64,000 nt of DNA from Syngnathus acus. Lineage: Eukaryota; Chordata; Actinopteri; Syngnathiformes; Syngnathidae. Every line of letters starts with the position of its first letter. Position 1 is the first letter of the stretch. The translations under genes were made by a program, and so were the position numbers. Where the stretch lies: NCBI RefSeq assembly GCF_901709675.1, contig NC_051088.1:21056693-21120692 (forward strand), in the 5' to 3' direction. A model generated the notes under the pieces. That model was not told where the DNA came from. It searched no databases and worked only from the letters and a program-made list of their open reading frames with translations. Below, piece after piece: positions 13,649 through 43,830 of this stretch.

Positions 13649-16424
13649 AAGCTCTCTAAGAATAAATTTCAGAAAATTCTCACGAATGTATTTGGAGCTA
13701 GAAGGAGACATGACAAGTTTTCTTCCGTGTCTTCTGCATCCAGCCCTGCTTTCTGTCGTTACTTTGTATATAGTGTGACATCAAACCTATATGACATAAT
13801 AAAGTTGACATAATAAAGAACAAAGCATTCATAGTAATTATTGTATCAAGGAATGGCCAGTCACAAAAATATCGGCGAATGAAGCACTCTTTTTATGTTT
13901 ACAGAAAAATATATGGATAGATGAATACAAATTTGTACGAGACACTTAGCCTTTAGCTTGGTTAGCATTGCTTGAACTTTTGACCTTGGTTTGAAGCGTT
14001 TGTGTTTCTGGATCCTTCATTTTTTCCTGCCGAAAAAACTCCCCCAATCCCTCCATGAACTTTATCCAATCATCTGCCACGCTGAAACATTTTCAACCTT
14101 TCGTCAAATAAGAGCCAACATTCCGTTATTTCTCAGCGTGACACAAACACCAAGGCTGGGAATTTAGAGCAGCCATGCAAAAGTCTCTGTTGGACGAAGG
14201 ACAGGATAGTCTGCGCAATAATCAACGGGTAAGAATATTACTTAAATAGTTTCCGCTAGATGTTGGGACATCCTCGGATTGCCTTACTTCTGTTTTCTCT
14301 CACGACGGGTTCATGTGCAAGTCACACTTTCAGAATAGGACATCTCTTTTTGTTTAAAGTCTAAAAATATACTTGACATTCACTCGCCATCTTAACACAA
14401 GAGGCTGAGAAACACCCAGCTCTTAATACCCCCCTCCCCCCGCCAGATATTCAAGTAATACTAACACAATGGAAGCTCTTTTTGCCTTCAAAACAATGGC
14501 GGCGATTGTTCGTAAGCTTTATACATTCTTGGAGAAAAAAAACATCCTGATTAGAAAAAAGAGTCCTTGGGATGTTTCCCTAGAGGACGAGGAATGTCAT
14601 GTGAACGTTTCTTTACCGTATGAAAATTCAAAAGTAGGACACTGAACAGAAATCTTTCATTGTCATTCAATTGTGACACACACTGGAGGTTCAGCGGGCC
14701 TAATCTGCCGTTGATCACGCTTATAGTCAATCAGTGGCTAGCCACTATCACAAAGTTGTAAAATGTAACTTTGGTTTGATTATTAAACATTTTAAAAGTC
14801 TATACGCCTCTCGTGGTACAAAGTCCAGAACATGGCAGTATTTCAGCTCGTGGATGATTTTTTTTTGTAAACTGAACATTTATTCACAGCTGTGATCTCG
14901 CGAAGGGCACATTCTTAGCTTACATGCTAGCTCTGCGTAGAGGGCACATTGTTAGCGTACATGCTAGCTCTGGGTGGAAGGCTTTGTTTAGGGTTAAACA
15001 TAACCCACAACCGGTCCTCACGCCATCAGCTGCGACAAATATGGTTTGGGACTTTGGTCTGCAAATTCCTCAATGAGTAAAAATAAAAAGCCTGGAAAGC
15101 GTCACGGCTCCTGCGTCTTTTGAAAGAGGGCGTGCGCTTTTGTCAAAAAGAGGATACGAGCTGCACATGTGCGACTTGGTGCTCCAGTTTTCACAAACCT
15201 TTTCCTGCACGGGGGTCTTATTGTTCTGCAAAGATCTGCTGGCATTATAATTCAGAACTCTGGCTGCTTTTGGCCCTTTTTCACTGCGTTGGCCCGGCTA
15301 CATCATTTGTGTTGACTCTGTGTCATAAGATTTTAAAAGAGACAACCGCCCTGCAGCCTTAAACAGGTTTTGCAGCCCCCCCCCCTCCTTGACCCCTCCC
15401 CCATCCCTCCACAAGTGTGTGACCGTAAACAGTTTGACGTTTACTACAAACACTTCAAGCCCTTCCCCCTGCCTCCCTCCCTCCTTCCCTCCCTCCACCA
15501 GCAACCAACAAGGACAACCTTTCCTCCTTGCCGGCTTCACTGAACAGTAACAGAAGCTTCTTAGTTTCATATTGGACTCGATCAGGGGTCACTTTTAGCA
15601 ACTGTTGCCAATTCCTCATTTTTTCCACTGTGGTAAAAATTTGCTGGAATAAATGAAGACCTAGTTGGAAAGATTGATTCTACGTGGGCGCTAAGATCAG
15701 GGAACCTCGCACATCCACCATGTTGGAATGTCAAAATATTCATTAACTATCCAGCCTTTGTATGTGGAAACACTTTCAAGGACGTTTCTGGGACACGTTT
15801 CTCAGCCAGTCAGTAAAGAGCGCTCTTCTCAGCTTTACGGCTTCCTGCTAAGCAAACAAACCATCTACTTCCTGTACAGGCTTCCTGCTTTTGCAGCAAC
15901 TCAGCTTTAATACAAAACCAATCTATCGCTCCAGAGTAGTAGTTAATTCAACTTTTTATTTTATTTTTTTAAACATCTGGTAGTACTAAACTGCTTTTTT
16001 GAAACAGACATCAAACCTTTACTGCCATGTCAGGTTCAGGTATATCACCACATAAGCTTTGCATTTGATCTTATCTCAGCTTAGTAGCAAAACTCAGTTT
16101 CGACCTCTGATCCCCGACAGGGAAAGTGACCTTCTCCCCTTTAGCCTCTTTTAGCCTTTGTCATTCAAACACTTAAGTTCACTGGACTTTTACCTCTGAC
16201 TAACCTTGAGTTAAAGGAGGCCTAAATTGGGCCAAGGAGCAAATGAAGGGCAAGATTCTCTTCCGTACTTTGCCGTTAAGTCCCCACCCACCCGCTTTAA
16301 AGGCCACCGCTACTACTCACCTGTTCGGTTTCAGCCACCCCCCAACCCCCACGCAACCAACCCCCTTTGGTCTCCCCCTTGGTCCAAACTCCTCCTCCGA
16401 CCCCCCTTTTGCCTGTCAGGTAGG

Positions 16425-16430
16425 TATAAA
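16425..16430 (+). promoter_or_regulatory. TATA box, atp1a1 copy 1
   Basis: TATAAA lies 212 bp before the start codon, preceded by a C-rich tract (gacccccctttt). An octamer-like ATGCTAAT lies just downstream at 16434-16441. The transcription start is expected near 16455, which would put the GA/GT microsatellite in the 5'UTR. No CRE or GC box like those of copy 2 is visible nearby. Confidence 0.6.
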
Positions 16431-16498
16431 GGTATGCTAATTTGAAGCCGCCTATCTTCTCTGCTTGGGCAAGGGAGGAATACGTCAGGCTTGCAGAG

Positions 16499-16545
16499 AG
16501 GGAGAGAGAGAGAAGAGGGAGAGTGTGTGTGTGTGTGAGAGAGAG

Positions 16546-16578
<33 letters not shown>
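16499..16578. repeat. GA/GT microsatellite in the presumed 5'UTR of atp1a1 copy 1
   Basis: Interrupted GA runs with a central GT run lie between the TATA box and the ATG. Such tracts vary in length between individuals. Confidence 0.85.
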
Positions 16579-16580
<2 letters not shown>

Positions 16581-16641
16581 GAGTAGGCAAGTTAAAGTTA
16601 AAGACAATTGGATTGGCTGCTCTCGGACTGACACTGCAAGC

Positions 16642-25812
<9,171 letters not shown>

Positions 25813-25877
25813 GCCAGCGTTGGACGTTATGTACTGCCATGTTACATACTAGTTTGAGGCACCACACAGATTCCATC

Positions 25878-25910
25878 AATAAATTAATTTCTTGATTACA
25901 TGTCAATAAA
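25878..25910 (+). terminator. atp1a1: Poly(A) signals, atp1a1 copy 1
   Basis: AATAAA occurs at 25878-25883 and again at 25905-25910, 66 and 93 bp after the stop codon. A short 3'UTR is therefore likely. Confidence 0.65.
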
Positions 25911-25912
25911 CA

Positions 25913-27910
25913 ACACCCGACTATTATGTAACACAAGGCTACTTGAGATTTATTTTTGCTTTTATTTGTGCTTGATCTGACACCAGCAAAAGGATTTACG
26001 ACCTCCTGGAATTGTACGCAAAGTTAGAGCTCAGCAAACAAGGAGAGTATTTAAACGAAACATTAACAGAGTGAGATTCTGCTAGTCCACTAATCATTCC
26101 ATCTGTTAATCGTGTCAGCGTTATCTAGCACGACCAGAAAGAGTAAGAGTGGGCATGTCAGAGCATTGTGTGTGAGTGTGTGTCCATTATCTCAAGAGCC
26201 TGTGTTTGCAAAAGGGTCACACTGTTGAACATTGACGCAACGAGGCCCTCAGTGAAAATGAACTGAGGCGCAGCCATCGACTCTGTGTTTACCTTGGTCA
26301 TTATTAAGGACCCTTCACTCTTGTCTGTGTAGGTTTTGTAAGTTCATGCACACTGACAGGGACATTATTGCAACTTGAGAGTCCAGAGAATAATAATAAT
26401 TATAATAAGGGAAGAGTGATCGTTTTTGTAATCAGTTATGAAAGGCCCTGATTGGCATGTGCCGTTAAATGGTCGTTTTTTTTATAATATAGTGACAAAA
26501 ATTCACCCCTAGATCCAAATAGAAATATTCGAATTCAAGATTCTGAAAAAGTAACGGTGTCGGTTTTAGTAGAAGTTTGTAGCCTAACGGTGAATAACTG
26601 AGGAGACTCAACAATGATGCTTAGTGGTGCCAGACAACCCCCTGAGGCAACATTTTAGTAGTCTGTGCCATAAAAGAAACATAAAAAAAAAAAACAAGAA
26701 GGATGGAAGAAAAATAATGGCCTCAGTTTGGCTGTGGATGTGTTTTTGTTGATGCTTTGCTACAAATATGTCTGACAAATCCTCATGCCAGTAAACAATT
26801 CAACTAGGGGGAGTGGAGAGAAAAGGAGAGAGAGCGAGCAGGTCGACATTATCATGCCTTCATCCTCCGTTCACAAGCACCAGAACGTGCCTGTTGCTAT
26901 GGCAACTCATTTGAGAGCCCCCCCCTTTCAGACTCTCTCCTTCCAACATCTAAATAAAATCTGTGCTATTTATAGAGCAAAACTAACAACACGCAATCGA
27001 CACCGATCGCACATGCGAGGATGCGAACGCAAAACGAAAATAAGAGCTCACAAACACGCGCACGCGCACAGAACTGCTGCTGGGCACCAATCTGTGCCTT
27101 CAGGCTTTTGTTTGGTCATTTAGTGATTTGGAAAGTTTTAAGTTTCCAGTGTCCTAAGCTTCATTGTGAAGTCCACGGCGACGTATCAGAAACACAGTCC
27201 GTTTCAGAAAAAGCTGGACAGTGGGCTACTGTGCGCGCGCGCGCTCTCCGGATCAAGGCAACAAGAAATGGCCCGCAAGGCTTGCATGGTTTGTCAGCGG
27301 TATTGGCTGCAGTGTGTTTTAATCTCTAACCAATTGCATCTCAGCAAAGGTGACAAAAGTGGACTGAACATACTGGAGCCAGCATAGCTCTCCCAACGGA
27401 GGCAGCGAGCCAGAGAATCCTGTTTGAAGAAACAATGAGCAGGGGCTCCACTTGTCAAGAGAGGAGAACCGTGGATATGCCAAGTGGGCCCCACATCCAA
27501 AAGGGGCCAGCCCGTGTGTGCGTGCCTGTGTGTGTCTATGCCAAATTCCGTTCGATGCCACTTTTTCGTGTCACAAAAGAGAAAATTGCTCATCAACGTG
27601 TGAATGAGAATTTGGAAACAAGCAAGCTGGCTGCACGCAAAGCGCCATGCACACCAGCTGTCAGGCCGGTTGAGGTGTGGATGAATCAGTCGCTGTGTGT
27701 GGTAGGTGCGCACACGATGACTCTAAACATATTTTTACATATATTACATGTGTTTGCAAATACATACCAAAAAAAAAAATAATGTGAATGACTTCAACTT
27801 GAGTGCATTGTTTTCCCCATCCATGATAAATAAGGTCTATTCTGATTGCAAGGCAAGCTGGAAAAAAAAAGGATATGGATAGATAGAGATAGATTAGAGC
27901 AAGAAAAACG
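25913..27910. other. Intergenic spacer between the two atp1a1 copies
   Basis: About 2 kb with no supported gene. It has short A/T runs, an alternating gcgcgc stretch near 27233-27244 and CA/GT-rich patches. No remnant of an intermediate ATPase copy was seen. Confidence 0.7.
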
Positions 27911-27911
27911 C

Positions 27912-27998
27912 CCAATAAATGAGGACGCCCCGCCCTCATCCGTGGGGTTGTCATGGCAAGGAGTATGACGTCACAATGGAAGGAACGCCGTCTATAAG
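27912..27998 (+). promoter_or_regulatory. Core promoter of atp1a1 copy 2: CCAAT, GC box, CRE, TATA
   Basis: In order: CCAAT at 27912-27916, a reversed GC box GCCCCGCCC at 27927-27935, a perfect CRE palindrome TGACGTCA at 27966-27973 and a TATA-like TATAAG at 27993-27998. The start codon is at 28176. CRE/ATF sites in the ATP1A1 promoter are known in mammals, where CREB/ATF-1 bind; that this site works the same way here is inference. Confidence 0.65.
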
Positions 27999-28175
27999 TA
28001 TGGGACATTGAGCGCGGCCGCTTTCGAGCTCGCAGAGAGGAGCAACACGTGCAGAGCATTTGGGGGGAAAATTGCATTATTTTAATTTATTTTAATGTGT
28101 TTCACTGAATTTTATTTTAAGGTGGATTTCTCCTTGTGAATTTTTATTTAAGAGGGAAGATTCGTCTCATCAGCC

Positions 28176-38588
<10,413 letters not shown>

Positions 38589-38665
38589 AGACCCCATGAG
38601 CCCGTCAGCTCCTATTTTCTCCTCCACCCCTCCCATCGTTGCATGAATATTGTCTTGCTGCTCGG

Positions 38666-38897
38666 AATAAAATTTTAACCTCTGTGGGGGGGAGAAAAAA
38701 AATCCCCTATTGGAACATGTTTTTATATTAGTGAATGCTTGATACTACTATTATAGACACACTGAGATGGAATGTGCTGATATATGATAAATGCTAATAA
38801 TGACATGAACACTGAACTTTGACTGACTATGCGTGCCTTGTTTCTGAAACAGGACCAATTTTATACATGTTTTTAACAGTTATCAATGTTCAATAAA
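38666..38897 (+). terminator. atp1a1: Poly(A) signals, atp1a1 copy 2
   Basis: AATAAA occurs at 38666-38671 (78 bp after the stop) and at 38892-38897. The second is followed by a GT-rich stretch (tgtttcctgttcttgttatt), so it may be the stronger site. Confidence 0.6.
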
Positions 38898-39034
38898 ATA
38901 CGCTTGAGTCAGGTCCTACATGTTTCCTGTTCTTGTTATTGAACTGTTGTCATTTTTTTGGTCATGTTCATGCTTCACCTGATTCATTTTCCTACTAAGA
39001 ATAAGATAAGAATATATACATACATATAAACAAC

Positions 39035-39037
39035 ATT

Positions 39038-39084
<47 letters not shown>

Positions 39085-39115
39085 TAAATAAATTATAAAT
39101 AATTTATTTATTTAA
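39035..39115. repeat. (ATTT)n tetranucleotide repeat
   Basis: Near-perfect ttta units run for about 65 bp and end in an AT-rich imperfect palindrome. Confidence 0.9.
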
Positions 39116-39311
39116 TCACACTTGAGAACTTCCCAAAATCAAAGGATAATATTTTTGATATATTTAACTATGGCATTATTGGCAGCATTCATTCATTAAT
39201 CATTTGGATTGATTTTTTTTTCATGACGCTGCAAATTACGTGCAATCAAAGTCACTGAACGGTAACATGTAACATGCATGTGCGTAACAAATATTGGTAA
39301 CGTGGAACTTA

Positions 39312-39350
39312 CCAATCAATGGGGCGGTGGGCGGGGCCATATGTGATTGG
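39312..39350. promoter_or_regulatory. GC-box/CCAAT promoter-like cluster
   Basis: CCAAT at 39312-39316, GGGGCGG at 39321-39327, GGGCGGGG around 39329-39336 and ATTGG (CCAAT on the other strand) at 39346-39350 lie within 40 bp. This is the arrangement of a TATA-less promoter, sitting alone in non-coding DNA about 0.4 kb after the copy-2 poly(A) sites. It could drive the candidate RNA described next, or transcription in either direction. Confidence 0.45.
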
Positions 39351-40154
39351 TTGAATTGCAAAGTAATTTCAAGATGATTCGCGCTCGTAGAGGACGCGGC
39401 GTGAGACTCGAATTTATCACCCCGAATGTCACTTGGTTGGAAAGAAGGAAGTAATGACGCCGTCGCCCCATTTTGACAGAATTGCCGACAACCATGCAGT
39501 ATATTTCTGAGAAAATCTGAATATAAACACTAAAAAGGTAAGGAGTCAAGTGATTTAAACTTGTGATTGGACTGTGCAGTGACGTTGCACAAACTGACAA
39601 CCCACTTTACCGTGCATGCCAAACGCAAATGAGAGGCGTCATACTATTAAACACGCCATCAGCTTTTGGAGGTGCAGTTCCACACTACTGCAAACTACAA
39701 GCATAATCATCAGCATATCAAGTTGCCCTTTCTCAGAGAGAAACTGAGCGCCAATCAAATCAACATTGTTGTAATTTTAAAACCAGAATTTATGGCACAG
39801 CTGTTGGTTGTATCCAGGTCGGCCGTTGTTGTTTAAGTTTGTTACTGTAGAAAGATTCAAGGCAATGCTCTCAAAATGAATCGTAATTGGCCCGCAAGTG
39901 AATGTTGACAGCTGTCTCTCATCCCAAAGAAACATCCTAGAGCCATTTGGCTTGAACTCAAATGGCCTGGGAGCTCATTAGAAGGCTGTAAAGTATTTGA
40001 TGTGTTGCTGGTCGCAGTGTCAGCCCCTTGCAAATACTGTCGTTGCGGTAATATGCCTCAATATTATCTTTGTGGCATTGCTACAGCACTACACTAGATA
40101 ATTTTTTTAATATTGCAATTAAATCCTTTTTATGACTATTTGTATTTAGAAGAT

Positions 40155-40330
40155 TATATACGAGGTGGTTCTGAAAAGTTCTGGGACTAGCTGTTGTCAC
40201 TTCAGATCTATTCCAAACTCAAACCATGACCCCATGGCTCGTATGCTTGCGTGCTGTCTCCGGCCCCAGTGTCTGTGGGTTGCCTACGAGGTCTCGCTCA
40301 GTGTGGAGAGGCTTAGTTTGTTGTGACAGA
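40155..40330 (+). repeat. Possible mariner-family terminal fragment
   Basis: The phrase tatacgaggtggttctgaaa followed by agttctgggactag looks like the 5' terminal repeat of mariner-type transposons beside a TA dinucleotide. No transposase frame and no matching 3' end were seen, so it would be a truncated relic. Confidence 0.3.
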
Positions 40331-40621
40331 TGTCATATAAGCTGGTGAGAAAACGCCTAACGCAGGATGGATGGAATCAGAGAGAGTTCTCAAATCTGAC
40401 CAAAGGTAGCCTATGTCCAAAAGTAGATGACATGCATGCTCCCGAGTGTCGTGTTCAAGCAAATCCACTGTTTAGCTACTACAATACTTTGTGCTCAAAT
40501 TATCACTTATTTGTGGTGCGAATGATGATACGGTTTGGCATGACATGTTGATTTAAATGAAATAACTGGTAAGTGATCCAAACCAATTATAATAATAACA
40601 ACAAATTTTATTATTATTATT

Positions 40622-40668
40622 ATTAACAAGGGACTAAGCGGTACAGAAAATGGATGGATGGATGGATA
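40622..40668 (+). repeat. 3' tail of a teleost interspersed repeat
   Basis: The phrase aagcggtacagaaaatggat followed by (ggat)n is the familiar 3' end of a repeat that is very common in teleost genomes. Only the tail is present. Confidence 0.5.
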
Positions 40669-42027
40669 TTATTAACAATAATCATGATTGAGAGCAACTT
40701 GAAGTTGGAACCTGACATTACTAACACTAACATTGTACCCATAATAGGCCCATGTAGAACATATGAATTTAAAAAAAAATAAAAAAAGCACTTGTCGGTC
40801 ATGAATATTCTATAACAATCAAAATGAGAAACCTTAATAATATTGGATGTAACAAGACAAAAAAATACTGCTACAATATTTTTTTTCTATTTTTATAACA
40901 TCCTGTCCATCATTCATTATGCCCTCAATATTCTTTCCTCACATCTACTAACGCCTTTAATAGGAGACAGACACCAGCTGAGCTTTAGTGTGCGAGATCC
41001 TTCAACACTGAGTGCATGTCAGAGAATATTTATTTTCTCAAACTATGCCGGTTCTGGGCCACAGCTGAAGCAAGCGTCTGCTCGAGAATCTAATTAATTC
41101 TTCAAAGTGGCTGCCATCAGCTGCAAAGCTATCCCAGTCAAACTGTTATATTCCCTCTCTCCATCCGTCACAAGATGAGCTTTCAAGCAGCCCTTAGCTT
41201 GTAATTCATTCATTGGTTTGCCGAAAGATCAAGTGGCAGATGTTGAGAACGCCTCGGACTGTCGTGCCAGAGCCGCGTTGATTCTGACCACAAATGCATT
41301 TAAAACAACCGGGAAGTAGGACACATTGCACTTTAAGCTTACCATGACTGAGCTAAAATTTTCTGGCAAACTGAGTCGAACATGATCCCATAACCAGGAG
41401 GGGCAAGCAAGTCCGCGTGTATGTTTGGAGCAGCTGTGTGAGCCAGTGGTGGTGTATTTGCTGTGAGGGTCCGAGCATATTGTCGGCTAGATGAAGCGCA
41501 GCCGAACAATCGTGACACATTAAGTACATTTCCATGAGTTTGTGACTCTTGTTTTCATTCTTGCTAGAGGCAGACCCTTAGAACAGATGCTCCTTGTCAC
41601 TTCTAAGAGGAATGAATGAACCAGAAAATTTGTCCAAGAGCGGAGGAACCCATGCAATTGTGAATAATCTTTTGTGTGTTTGTGTGTGCTTGTGAGCAAG
41701 TGGCAGAGATTTTATGCATTTTACTGAAAGCTAAATAAAGTAGCATAAACATTTATCAGTGCACTGAGCACTATATTTTATGCTGCAGCAGGCGCCCCTC
41801 CCCCCCCGCCCATGGAGCCCCCTGGGGGCCCCTGTCAGAAGTCACTATGTGTTGGCAGCAGCTGCTAAGTGAAGTTTGCACTTTGACTAACCAAACCATG
41901 CTAAGAGGAACGAGGCACTGTTAAGTTCTAAGCAGGCGACCAACCCACCCCAGGGTGTTTTTTTTTTTTTGTGGTTTATTCCATATGACTTGGATTGAGA
42001 GAAAACGTATATCACGAGTGTGCATGG

Positions 42028-42275
42028 TTCCAATAAAAGATAATTTGATACATATCTCGAGAGATGTGGTTCAATAAGATTCATGGATGGTTCGATTTTT
42101 AAAGGGACAGTGTGTATCATTTTATGCCATCTAGTGGTGAACTAATAGAATGCAATGATCCAAGTTGGAAGCACGCGGAACTACAGTGCCACCGAGAAAG
42201 CACATTTCCCAATAAAAGACGATTTGATACATATCAATACATTATAAGTGGAATAATTTGGTTCAATTCGATGGA
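42028..42275. repeat. Direct repeat pair flanking a short interspersed element
   Basis: Two related segments of about 65 bp lie at 42028-42095 and 42208-42275. Both carry ccaataaaag, a(t/c)gatttgatacatatc-like sequence and tggttcaat. Between them, at 42098-42165, lies a repeat containing cagtgtgtat and ctagtggtgaactaatagaatg. A reverse-orientation copy of that inner repeat lies at 54247-54316. Confidence 0.5.
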
Positions 42276-43639
42276 CTCTTAATCCTCTTTTTGAATCAAA
42301 AGAGAACCTAGACATGTAAGAATGGGAATGAGTTGACACAAACAGGAAGTTATAGCTTTGCATATTAATGTTGCACTCAGAAAAGCTTCTGCTCTCTTGT
42401 AAAAACTGCCAAAATGCCAAATTTCTTGCTAATCTGCTAAGCTTTTGGGCTATTGGCATTCTTTATTGTGCCAGGTCTCGACTGACATTTCTTCTGTGTG
42501 TTTCCAGGAACTCTTGATATGCTTGTGGAGGATTTGAGTCGACAGGATAACACGACGAACATGTAAGTGATCATCAAGTGTTTTACTGTAATTATGTTCA
42601 GGATTTACCTTTGTGATTAGCATAGCAACATGCTAAAGTTGGGCCAAGCAGTATTTTAAGGTTCTACTGATATAAGTATGACTGAGACCATTCAGTACAG
42701 AAAAGCCTCCCTCTTCTTGGTTGCGAGTTAAACGTGGTAAGACGCCGCCGTTAGTGGGAAAATGAGATTTAACAGCCATCTGAGCCCTGCCCGACCACGT
42801 TGAAATCAGATTTGCGCGTCATTTCTCGATGTCAGCCCCCGCGGCTAAAGCAGATAAGCCATGGGAAGATCTGGGAACAGGAAGCTGGAAGATGGTAGTG
42901 CAGTCTCAGCGATGTTAAAACAAAAGTCTCGTTTTGTTACTGATTGAATGTGTTTATGATGAAAAATGAATTCCTAGTTCTGTCGCACCAGGTGAAGCTG
43001 TTCTCTCCTGTGTAATGGAGGATTTGTTTTTCATAGACACATGGTTGCGCCCCCCTCATAATTAAGATTTGAGACTGCATACTCTCAAGAGATCTTGTGG
43101 GGAACAAGGAGATGACGCAAGGCGGCCCTCGCGTCTCAACATCTCACTCTTGAGACGGTTTGTTTTATTCTGCCCTTGCTTCATTATTAGCACTTGAGAG
43201 CAGAGATTGGAGAAGACGTTCTACTTTAATTATAACAAATTAAATGAAGTTCAGACTTGGTGGATGATGCCATAGGGGAGGGCGAGGGTACAATAATGAC
43301 TCTTCTCCACTTCTAATACGGGGGAAATTTTTTATTACGGGGAGCTATGAGTGCTCCTCCAGTTGCTCGCGGCACTAATTGTGTCTGAACCAGCATTCTG
43401 GCAGCCGTTAAATAATTAAGAATATGTAGCAGACATGTCTTGGGTTTAGCTTGCTTGTAATTTGCGTCACACTCCTTGAACAATCACCTTAGTGCGGTGG
43501 AGGATAGTTATATAATATAATATAGTCATATTTAATAATATTCATGAATTAAGATGGATTTTTTTCCTCAAACATCATAGCTATACATTACAATCCATGG
43601 TAAATTCTGTATTGTGCAAGATTTTTATAGCCAGCTAGC

Positions 43640-43640
<1 letters not shown>

Positions 43641-43672
<32 letters not shown>

Positions 43673-43830
43673 TAAACAATAATGAAAAAAAGGAAGAGAA
43701 TAAATATGAAGAGATTAAATAAATAATAAATAGATAGATTAAAAGATAATGGAAAAAAAGGAAGAGAATAAATATGAAGAGATTAAATAAATTAATAATA
43801 ATTAATAATTAAATAGATCAAATAAATAAA
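43641..43830. repeat. GATA microsatellite and AT-rich tandem duplication
   Basis: The (gata)n run at 43641-43672 is followed by two copies of an approximately 66-bp purine-rich unit (aatggaaaaaaaggaagaga type, near 43679 and 43747), then (aat/aata) runs. Confidence 0.75.

Larger units (their letters stand above)
6953..16424. other. Intergenic region between divergent obsl1 and atp1a1 copy 1
   Basis: About 9.5 kb with no supported protein gene. It should hold the obsl1 promoter/first exon (left side) and distal regulatory DNA for atp1a1 copy 1 (right side). The recognisable contents are simple repeats (AAT-rich 8020-8112, GT-rich about 9158-9230, 10565-10612 and 11452-11600), a SINE at 10728-10935, a SINE head fragment near 8673-8712, an old repeat at about 12913-13175 and a short palindromic MITE at 13572-13648. 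The right end (15360-16420) is rich in C/T runs. Open frames here are low-complexity or random. Confidence 0.7.
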
